Assembly (NCBI RefSeq): GCF_037975245.1 | Contig: NC_092571.1 | Coordinates: 26,674,564 to 26,738,563 of the forward strand | DNA: 64,000 nucleotides | Direction: 5' to 3' | Origin: Apostichopus japonicus | Lineage: Eukaryota; Echinodermata; Holothuroidea; Aspidochirotida; Stichopodidae | Shown: piece by piece, positions 59,901 through 64,000 of the stretch | Position numbering within the stretch: the stretch's first letter is position 1 | How the letters are laid out: each line of letters starts with the position of its first letter | Translations under genes and position numbers: made by a program | Notes under the pieces: generated by a model | Seen by the model: only the letters and a program-made list of their open reading frames with translations | Database searches by the model: none | Told to the model about the DNA's origin: nothing

Positions 59901-62647
59901 ACAATTATTACTGTATGTGGCGCCTCTGATGATAAGGAACGTTAACCTCTTTCTCAGGGACTGTGAAAAGGGCAAGGGGAAGGGGGGGGGGTCTGAAGGA
60001 TGAATTCCCTGGAAGCTCTTGAGATTAAGCACTTTTGTGAGACATTTTCTGGGGTATGGCAGGTCCTGGCTCAGTCACCATGGGAGATCATACAGTAGCT
60101 TGTGGGGACAATAGTTTCATTAATATAATAGATGTACTGTAATACATGCTGAGCTCTTATTACAATTGTACAATCTGTCATAGTTTGTCAAGACTACAAC
60201 ACAACGACTACAGTTCTGCATGGTGTGAGCCTTCCTAAAAACTACAAATATGTCACTGGCAGATTTGTATTTGATAGCACAAGGACCACATTTTGACACA
60301 ACTGATTTAATCTTACTGTGGGACAATTATACATTATATACTGTATGCAGAGCTGCTAGACATTAAAAATACAAAAGTATGCAGCCTACCCTGAGTAGAA
60401 GATGACACTTTCGAGCTCCCCTCTGAGGGTTGTGTCGATGAGTGAATTTGAGTGGCTGAGATAATTGATTGAGTTCCTGTTCTACTGCTTGCAAATACAT
60501 CAGTTTCTGGAGATATGAGGAATCATTTTTATAAACCTGTTTAAACAATTTCTTACAATTTTATATTTCTTTTGGGTGTACTGAGAAGCGGGCTGTGTAA
60601 GTTGAAAGATGGTACAATACATTGAACACATGACTACTAGATAATTAACAACAACAGTACAGTAGATATGTATGTACTGCAACACAGAAGTATTCTTTTG
60701 TAAATGTTTTCATTCATGAGCCTACTAGTTCTCAGTCAGTAGAGATGAGTGTCAAATCCATGGTATACACGTTACAATAATACAAAGGAGATTTCAAATC
60801 CTAATCCAAGTCGCAATATTCAACATTGAAAGTCAACTGCACTGTACAGTACTTAAACTTACTGTAGCATGCCTATTACAAAAATTTCATATTCTGATTC
60901 AGTGATTGTAAGTTGTACTAGTCTAATACTGTAATTTAGTTACAGTAGCCTACCTCACATACTGTAGATATATTTCAGTGATGAGAGATTTAAAGGCATT
61001 GAAGACTTGCACACAAAGGAACGTCTCATGCCCGTAATCTGACCTAGTTTCGAATGAGGTGTAACAGAAGTGTTAGACACCACCATCGATCCCAGAAATT
61101 ACACACACAGCTTGCTACCGTCGGTAATTAGACACTAGTGTACAGTCAATATATACATATGCAGCTACGGTCAATACCGACAACACAGTGTACAGTACAT
61201 AGCAGCGATGGACATCTCAGATCTAGATAAAAGATAACAAGGTATCACGTTTCATAACTGTCTGCATTTTGTAGCGACAAGAAAAAACCTCACTTGCAAG
61301 CAACAGAAAGTTCACTTTTCAGATTGCCGCACGTGGTTTGGGGCGAGTCTCCAATGCCTTTAAAGGGTGTGAAGACTCGCGCAAAAAGAAACTTCTAATG
61401 CGGGTAATTTGACCTAGTTGCGAATGAGGTGTAACAGAAGTGTTAAACACCACCATCGATCCTAGAAAATACACACACACAGCTTGCTACCGTCTGTAAT
61501 TAGACACTAGTACAAACGATACGAGTTTTCTTGCATTGCAATTGCAATGCCTTTAATAAATCAAAGTGGCTATTGTTACGACTAGTCGTAAGAATAATTC
61601 CCGACTACGCATGCGCAGTTGCTATTTTCATGACCAGGAGTACTATTTTTACGACGAGGAGAAACAATAATTTCCGGTTAGGGTTAGGGTAAGGGTTAGG
61701 ATTGAGGTTTAGGGTTATGTTTAGGGTTAGGGTTACCCCTACTACATGCGCAGTTGCTTTATTTACTTTACTGCGCTTGAATTTGCCTTTGTCGTAAGAA
61801 AAGTTTATAAATAATTGTTACGACTCGTCGTAAAAATAGCCACGGCCTTAATAAATCAATGAAATTGTTTCCTACCATTTTCATATAAGCTCATGCAAAT
61901 GTTGTACCTCACACAATTAACACATGATCAGATACACCAACACACTGATGACCAAACTTTCAAACTAGGGTTGGCCTAGTCTTAGGTCCAAAATTGTTAG
62001 CCTTACTTTCCCTATCAAGTATCATATTCATCAGGCCTACTGTACAGTATAGGCCTAATTAGGGAGGCAACATGTTGAACCTGGCTCATTTTAGTGTAGG
62101 ATTCTGTGGATGGGGCCTACACCTATTTGTGTGGTCATAGTAAAGGCGAAATGTTTGCCGTTGCTTCTGTTTGCAGGCAGTGAACCAATGTGCTAGCTTG
62201 CCTTACTCTAGGCGTCTATCCAACCGAGGGCCTAGGCCTTATGTAACTAGCCTAGGCCTTATGTAACTTGCAAGTTAGTGTGGGAAGTAGATTTGCGAAA
62301 TCTGAGAAAACCACGAACTAGGTCCATCAATAGAAGAACCAAAATTAAAACAAAGCTCAGATGGATATGAAACAAGATAAATGATCGCTCATGATCATTT
62401 GGCATAACAACAATGCAAAGAGAAAGTTTTTCGTACCTAAACATCGTTTCCGATTTTGACCGACAAATACTATTGATAGCACAGGTCTGTGTTTCAACTT
62501 CGGGTTCGAGAGGGTGTATTTGCGTTTCTGTGATACTTGCATGAAATGATTATAAAAAGGCAGATTTCGCTGTCTGTAGCAAGTATCCATAGAATGCATC
62601 ACAAGGTTGTAATAACAACGAGCCCAGTTTAGTCTACAAAGATTCAT
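38775..62647 (-). CDS. POLRMT: POLRMT, mitochondrial DNA-directed RNA polymerase, 27 exons, 1536 aa
   Basis: Single-subunit T7-like RNA polymerase that transcribes mitochondrial DNA with TFAM and TFB2M and primes replication (family knowledge). All 27 exons join in phase and run collinear with vertebrate POLRMT. Residues 1-70 look like a mitochondrial presequence (Arg-rich, few acidic residues). Residues 71 to about 500 are Ser/Thr/Lys-rich and probably disordered, including a 29-residue tandem duplication. The PPR-like region follows (about 529-600), then the N-terminal domain and the catalytic domain. Motif A Asp is D1219 in [16 protein letters not shown]; motif B K1288 and Y1296 in [13 protein letters not shown]; motif C Asp is D1448 in VHDCFWTH. 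The 229-residue spacing between the two Asp equals that in human POLRMT. The C-terminus ESTYFFS is the conserved ending. Human length is 1230; the excess lies mainly in exon 3. Intron 18 has a GC donor. Confidence 0.96.
39269..39354 (-). CDS. POLRMT: POLRMT exon 26
   Basis: Encodes [20 protein letters not shown], matching vertebrate VCREQFVRLHSEPILQDL. Ends in phase 2 at GTAAGT. Confidence 0.96.
39613..39784 (-). CDS. POLRMT: POLRMT exon 25 (motif C)
   Basis: Encodes [20 protein letters not shown] and [15 protein letters not shown]. The Asp of VHDC (residue 1448) is the second catalytic metal ligand. Confidence 0.98.
40549..40718 (-). CDS. POLRMT: POLRMT exon 24
   Basis: Encodes [20 protein letters not shown] then [11 protein letters not shown], matching vertebrate HWLTESARLI and [15 protein letters not shown]. 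Ends in phase 2. Confidence 0.96.
41432..41620 (-). CDS. POLRMT: POLRMT exon 23 (motif B)
   Basis: Encodes [20 protein letters not shown], with K1288 and Y1296 as in the O-helix of T7-like polymerases, then the block ending KTREIQ. Confidence 0.97.
41636..41763. repeat. Minisatellite, 18-22 bp unit (CGAATATTACCAGGTAA)
   Basis: About seven units of the form ATTACCAGGTAACGAA, some with an extra CGAA, lie in POLRMT intron 22 immediately beside the exon 23 acceptor. Some units have ATCACC or AAACG variants. Confidence 0.92.
42362..42439 (-). CDS. POLRMT: POLRMT exon 22
   Basis: 26 codons, [20 protein letters not shown] then GSVHRK, leading to the O-helix. Confidence 0.93.
43461..43583 (-). CDS. 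POLRMT: POLRMT exon 21 (motif A)
   Basis: Starts [20 protein letters not shown]. The first Asp (residue 1219) is the motif A metal ligand, equivalent to human D922. Ends DVYSGVAQM at a GTATGA donor. Confidence 0.97.
44345..44467 (-). CDS. POLRMT: POLRMT exon 20
   Basis: 41 codons: [20 protein letters not shown] to YVSHLPIHQ. Same as vertebrate RKWWMGAEEPWQTLACCMEVA and SHLPVHQ. Confidence 0.97.
45066..45144 (-). CDS. POLRMT: POLRMT exon 19
   Basis: Encodes [20 protein letters not shown] and ADQPFE, matching vertebrate [18 protein letters not shown]. Donor GTGAGT. Confidence 0.95.
45654..45659 (-). promoter_or_regulatory. Non-canonical GC splice donor (GC-AG intron 18)
   Basis: The junction AAAAG|GCAAGT matches the known GC-AG donor consensus AG|GCAAGT. 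It gives phase 2, which is exactly what exon 19 needs. Confidence 0.85.
45660..45856 (-). CDS. POLRMT: POLRMT exon 18 (GC donor)
   Basis: Encodes [40 protein letters not shown] and [15 protein letters not shown], among the most conserved POLRMT blocks. The donor is AG|GCAAGT. The only nearby GT would leave a phase that runs into a stop in exon 19. Confidence 0.97.
45857..46216 (-). repeat. Intron 17 made of degenerate repeats resembling the exon 17 end
   Basis: The exon 17 tail with its donor (minus strand AAACTCTCCATAGCTAATCA, then TGTAAGTATGG) has echoes centred near 45915 (AAACTCTCCATAGCTAATCA again) and 46130 (AAACCCTCTGGAACTAATCA, then TGTTAGTAT). Further TTTACAAACTATGGATCAT-type units lie between. 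This suggests that intron 17 grew by duplicating the exon-intron junction. Confidence 0.75.
46217..46337 (-). CDS. POLRMT: POLRMT exon 17
   Basis: Encodes [20 protein letters not shown], equivalent to the vertebrate AREMHSLRAEALYRLSLAQH. Donor GTAAGT. Its 3' end is echoed several times in the following intron. Confidence 0.95.
46884..46984 (-). CDS. POLRMT: POLRMT exon 16
   Basis: Encodes [20 protein letters not shown] and a Pro-rich end. Matches vertebrate VLDLVLQLFQAKGCPQLGVP. Ends in phase 2. Confidence 0.93.
47137..47505. repeat. Three-copy tandem repeat, about 115-130 bp unit
   Basis: Each copy runs from GGTAATGATGTGC or a variant (TAATGATATGCCAT), through CATATCAAAGTAATTG and GTATGTGAACAGGAG, to AAGGACTAAACAATCC and CTTTGAGCAGC. 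It lies in POLRMT intron 15. Confidence 0.9.
47554..47687 (-). CDS. POLRMT: POLRMT exon 15
   Basis: Encodes [10 protein letters not shown] to [15 protein letters not shown], matching vertebrate TKLMR and LDALTQLGNCAWRVN. Donor GTGAGG. Confidence 0.94.
48807..48942 (-). CDS. POLRMT: POLRMT exon 14
   Basis: 45 codons from [10 protein letters not shown], with [20 protein letters not shown], the conserved PPLPW block. Ends in phase 1 at GTAAGT. Confidence 0.95.
49478..49590. repeat. Dispersed relative of the 8.4-8.7 kb repeat
   Basis: ACAATAGAGATGATC, then CACTGTGTCTTCTGTGTGAA and TTCTATGCAGCCTGGCTGCA, then GCTGCATCCCC, follow the same order as the unit at 8584-8723. Divergent but collinear. 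It sits beside a long C-rich tract at 49577-49612, in POLRMT intron 13. Confidence 0.6.
49672..49738 (-). CDS. POLRMT: POLRMT exon 13
   Basis: Encodes [20 protein letters not shown], very close to the vertebrate LVPVLYHVYSFRNVQQIG. Donor GTGAGT. Confidence 0.94.
50081..50157 (-). CDS. POLRMT: POLRMT exon 12
   Basis: Encodes [16 protein letters not shown], equivalent to LGKLLAEMLVQATQ. Ends in phase 2 at GTAAGT. Confidence 0.88.
51296..51337 (-). CDS. POLRMT: POLRMT exon 11 (micro-exon, 14 codons)
   Basis: [14 protein letters not shown], with acceptor ACTCTCCAG and donor GTAAGA, phase 0 to 0. Corresponds to the vertebrate QPWPLPVQ stretch. Confidence 0.82.
52416..52498 (+). ncRNA. Pair of hammerhead-ribozyme-like motifs (Penelope type), probably degenerate
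   Basis: Copy 1 (about 52416-52450) reads CTGAAGA, matching the conserved CUGANGA core, then the hairpin GATCC-TGCTA-GGAT and AGAAA. Copy 2 (52454-52498) reads TTGAAGA, the hairpin GATCC-TGCTA-GGATC, then GAAACGTC. Flanking TTAGCCT/AGGCCAA can form stem I. The GAAACGTC box with a minimal ACGT stem III is what Penelope-like retroelement hammerheads show (family knowledge). Copy 1 lacks the 3' box and copy 2 has C3 changed to T, and an extra A precedes stem II in both, so activity is doubtful. It lies antisense in POLRMT intron 10. Confidence 0.4.
52687..52806 (-). CDS. POLRMT: POLRMT exon 10
   Basis: 40 codons starting [16 protein letters not shown]. The acceptor could be six bases further in (52800) without changing phase. 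Donor GTAAGT. Confidence 0.87.
53320..53525 (-). CDS. POLRMT: POLRMT exon 9
   Basis: 68 codons, with [20 protein letters not shown] and [15 protein letters not shown], parallel to the FSLYPFLCLL and FTTLARELSARTF blocks of vertebrates. Confidence 0.93.
53595..53832 (-). mobile_element. tRNA-derived SINE with (ATT)n tail
   Basis: On the minus strand it starts with GAGGGTGGTGGCC and contains TGGCCAATTGG, a good pol III A box (53819-53809). It continues in tRNA style (CTAAGGCGTTGGACTTGTG), has a weak B-box-like GGGTTAAATGAG near 53768-53755, and ends with GGGCTATATAAAAAGC followed by ATTATT repeats. Head, body and 3' trinucleotide tail are in SINE order. It lies in POLRMT intron 8, same strand as the gene. 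Confidence 0.7.
53979..54069 (-). CDS. POLRMT: POLRMT exon 8
   Basis: Encodes [20 protein letters not shown], then a Lys/Gln-rich end, equivalent to the LRDQWEKALCRALRE helix of vertebrates. Donor GTGAGT, phase 1. Confidence 0.88.
55330..55476 (-). CDS. POLRMT: POLRMT exon 7
   Basis: 49 codons from [15 protein letters not shown] to HPSQHVLEK. Strong T-rich acceptor tract, donor GTAACA. Confidence 0.88.
56305..56412. repeat. Inverted/direct repeat cluster of TTCATTAGTAA and ACTAATGAA
   Basis: TTCATTAGTAAT occurs at the left and right edges, and TGAATTCACTAATGAAT occurs twice between them, so the segment can fold back on itself. It lies in POLRMT intron 6. Confidence 0.8.
56580..56808 (-). 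CDS. POLRMT: POLRMT exon 6
   Basis: 76 codons, including [20 protein letters not shown], matching the vertebrate TVLKAVHKVKPTFSLPP region. GTAATA donor. Confidence 0.92.
57050..57150 (-). CDS. POLRMT: POLRMT exon 5 (PPR-like)
   Basis: Encodes [20 protein letters not shown] and ALECLG, a PPR-type helix pair. Acceptor TTGCTAAG, donor GTTTGT; ends in phase 2. Confidence 0.9.
57798..57896 (-). CDS. POLRMT: POLRMT exon 4 (PPR-like)
   Basis: 33 codons: [18 protein letters not shown] then [15 protein letters not shown], parallel to the vertebrate segment ending LDMYNAVMLGWARQG. GTAAGT donor. Confidence 0.9.
58305..59560 (-). CDS. POLRMT: POLRMT exon 3 (long Lys/Ser-rich, disordered)
   Basis: 1256 bp, by far the longest exon, encoding a Ser/Lys/Thr-rich region and then [20 protein letters not shown] at its end, which begins the conserved N-terminal domain. 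Acceptor CCCACATCAG (an in-frame TGA lies just upstream of the first Met of the frame, so the frame is entered by splicing). Donor GTATGT. Confidence 0.8.
59141..59314 (-). repeat. In-frame 87-bp tandem duplication inside POLRMT exon 3
   Basis: Two 87-bp (29-codon) copies encode [11 protein letters not shown] followed by a two-residue variable step, then KD, V/YV and [11 protein letters not shown]. Only a few bases differ, so the duplication is fairly recent or homogenised. Confidence 0.93.
60390..60506 (-). CDS. POLRMT: POLRMT exon 2 (Ser/Thr-rich)
   Basis: 117 bp. Read in the phase set by exon 1 it is fully open ([19 protein letters not shown], then SSKVSSSTQ) and leads into exon 3 in phase. 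Its composition matches exon 3. Acceptor ATCTCCAG, donor GTAGGC. Exon boundaries are inferred from phase alone. Confidence 0.6.
60985..61142. repeat. Direct repeat, copy A (POLRMT intron 1)
   Basis: TTTAAAGGCATTGAAGACTT, then GACCTAGTT, GAATGAGGTGTAACAGAAG, ACACCACCATCGATCC and CACAGCTTGCTACCGTC, with the end marked by AATTAGACACTAGT. It recurs about 366 bp downstream. Confidence 0.9.
61352..61556. repeat. Direct repeat, copy B (POLRMT intron 1)
   Basis: Same ordered blocks as copy A with about one change per ten bases. CAATGCCTTTAA stands at both edges (61352-61363 and 61545-61556), which may be a duplicated target site or part of the element end. Confidence 0.85.
61566..61843. mobile_element. 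278-bp inverted-repeat element with telomere-like core
   Basis: The left end GTGGCTATTGTTACGACTAG is inverted at the right end (CTCGTCGTAAAAATAGCCAC), giving terminal inverted repeats of about 30 bp with a few mismatches. The flanks share GCCTTTAATAAATCAA (61549-61564) and GCCTTAATAAATCAA (61845-61859), a candidate long target duplication with one indel. Inside are two direct copies of ATGCGCAGTTGCT (61611 and 61746) around the telomere-like tract. No coding capacity. Confidence 0.75.
61676..61736 (+). repeat. Interstitial telomere-like repeats (TTAGGG variants)
   Basis: About nine units of GGTTAGG, GGTAAGG, GGATTGAGG and GTTTAGG type, i.e. imperfect TTAGGG, in one orientation, wholly inside the inverted-repeat element. 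Confidence 0.9.
62230..62270. repeat. Short tandem duplication
   Basis: CCTAGGCCTTATGTAACT occurs twice with a 21-bp offset, within POLRMT intron 1 about 170 bp downstream of the exon 1 donor. Confidence 0.85.
62437..62647 (-). CDS. POLRMT: POLRMT exon 1 (presequence)
   Basis: 70 codons plus one base, starting [16 protein letters not shown]. Rich in Arg/Lys with few acids, as expected for a mitochondrial targeting signal. GTACGA donor. The start is the first Met of the frame. Confidence 0.75.
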
Positions 62648-64000
62648 GTTCTTTCACAGTTTATCAGTCATTATTAATTTCGCTATGTCACCCAACCTTA
62701 CTCGTATTTCGTAATATTCTAAGCACGTTGAACCATGAGTTTTTCACCAAAGATCTACAAGGTAGCATAAGCGTATTAAAAGCCCCATTGACTCAGACAC
62801 TAAATCACAAAATAAATGTGGTTCGAAGTCCGGATAGAAGTTCTCACAAGCAAGCTAAACGCTACCCATGACTGGATAGCTGATAAGTTGGCCATCAATG
62901 GCACCCATCAATTGTCCAAAACAGGACCGTGCAGATGTTTCGCTATGAGAGCCTGAAATTTTCGTTACTTTTAAACAAACCTTTTTACTCAGTATAGTAA
63001 AACGATTTTCGAAAGCTGCTCCTGGGAGGCCTCAGCTAAACTGATCTAAACTTGCCTCAATTGACCAAATTTGTGCACCACATGTACTTCCATTCGTGTT
63101 CTTCAACATGCCATCCACAACAACCAGATCCTGGTGATGCCAAACACAAAAAAAAAGATGTTCTCCTGCTGCTTTTTGGTACTAGAACGAATTCATATAG
63201 ACTCTACTAGGAATATATAAGCCACCATATGCACGAGTCATGTTAGAATAAGAATAAGAATAATAACATTGAGGCACAGTCCCCTACACGGCCCACCCAC
63301 TCAGCTCATTTGCCCCCCCCCCCAGTAGGTCCCATTTTAGCATGTAAAACAAATAATGATAACACAACCTAACAATTAATTTACACCTAACTCGCTCATA
63401 TGGCTTCCTGCAGCATAATATAGGCGACAGCTACCAGAATGCCCTATCGTGCTTTTATATATTCAATTACCTGTGCAAAATAAAAAAATTAAGTAAAGTA
63501 AGGTAAAGTCCTATTTTTCCCTTAGAAAGTAATTTTACCGATTTTTTTTTTTAATTTCTTAGTGTAAAAGTCTAGAACATGAGATCTAACAAATAAGAGT
63601 TTTTAGATGCAATTTACAAGGCATGGGAAGTTCCATTTCCGGTAATCTGGAAGTTATTTTTTGCAAACATTTGATTGCTGCGCTACGCGCTAACCAATGG
63701 TGGCGTTCCGCTTAGACAATTCATGATGGTCCCTTTTGGGAATGCCCCACCGAATATTTTTTTTTTTATTAAAGCATGCATGCCCAGGTATATACGCACA
63801 TCAAAGCACAATGTAACATTTTGACGATACATAACACGTCTCTCGATGTTCCTCAACTGCCACCCTATACTACTTAATTTCTGCCCAGGTTACGGCCCTG
63901 AAGTATCTTTAGATAAAGTGAATGTGCCCAGTCTTATTTAATTTAAACCTAATCACTTGTCGGATGTGACTTATGTTCATATATATTTATGACTGACATA
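62648..64000. other. Upstream flank of POLRMT
   Basis: Probable promoter region of POLRMT followed by AT-rich DNA with (AAGAAT)n near 63245, a C-run near 63316 and poly-T near 63540 and 63760. No further gene is supported; the window ends in this flank. Confidence 0.5.
63600..63720 (+). repeat. Dispersed-repeat core, fourth copy
   Basis: TTAGATGCAATTTACAAGGCAT, GTTCCATTTCCGGTAATCTGG and GCGCTAACCAATGGTGGCGT (63687-63706), followed by TCCGCTTAGA, follow the layout of the copies at 31.9 and 32.3 kb. Confidence 0.75.

Larger units (their letters stand above)
38914..62436. other. POLRMT introns, general content
   Basis: The 26 introns range from about 325 bp to nearly 2 kb and carry no further supported exons. 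Apart from the repeats listed separately they are AT-rich with scattered simple repeats (for example G-run near 46490, C-rich tract 49577-49612, poly-T near 55024). Intron 2 (59561-60389) and intron 1 (60507-62436) flank exon 2; the latter holds the repeats at 60985-61843. Confidence 0.6.

Noticed and set aside
60390-60548. Reading POLRMT exon 2 in the frame [15 protein letters not shown]
   Set aside because: It looks faintly like the human LLEVLQARVRQLQ helix, but it cannot be joined to exon 1 or exon 3 in phase. The other frame is fully open, fits both neighbours and has the Ser/Thr-rich composition of exon 3.

Overview
This is nuclear DNA of an animal: coding exons are short and separated by GT-AG introns, the intergenic and intronic DNA is AT-rich and full of microsatellites and transposon remnants, and nothing looks prokaryotic. 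The DIRS-like and Harbinger-like elements, the tRNA-derived SINE and the expanded Mab-21/cGAS-like family would suit a marine invertebrate deuterostome, possibly an echinoderm, but the species cannot be fixed from this window.

Three protein-coding genes can be assembled exon by exon with consistent splice phases. (1) CTDNEP1 (Dullard-type nuclear-envelope phosphatase), minus strand, 28661 down to 9083, 7 exons, 254 aa. (2) A Mab-21/cGAS-like nucleotidyltransferase-fold protein, plus strand, 30414-35236, 2 exons, 425 aa; it keeps the GS motif and the E-x-D pair, but a His sits where the third metal-binding Asp is expected. (3) POLRMT (mitochondrial RNA polymerase), minus strand, 62647 down to 38775, 27 exons, 1536 aa, with all catalytic motifs and an unusually long Lys/Ser-rich N-terminal extension. 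CTDNEP1 and the Mab-21-like gene are head to head (about 1.75 kb apart); the Mab-21-like gene and POLRMT are tail to tail (about 3.5 kb apart). No functional link among the three is implied.

Region by region: 1-1923 is a tandem array with a unit of about 400 bp, cutting into a decayed DIRS-like reverse transcriptase (1924-2560). 2.6-9.1 kb is gene-poor flank of CTDNEP1. 9.1-28.7 kb is CTDNEP1, with large introns rich in the TACTGTA/TACAGTA motif and holding a 1.23-kb Harbinger-like element. 28.7-30.4 kb is the shared upstream region. 30.4-35.2 kb is the Mab-21-like gene, whose intron holds a 1135-bp inverted-repeat element with a 5-bp target duplication. 35.2-38.8 kb is intergenic. 38.8-62.6 kb is POLRMT, with minisatellites, a hammerhead-like motif pair, a SINE and an intron apparently built from copies of its own neighbouring exon end. 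Its first intron holds a small inverted-repeat element with a telomere-like core. 62.6-64 kb is upstream flank with one more dispersed repeat. The most unusual items are the altered catalytic site of the Mab-21-like protein, the POLRMT extension with an in-frame 29-residue duplication, and the telomere-repeat element at 61.6-61.8 kb.
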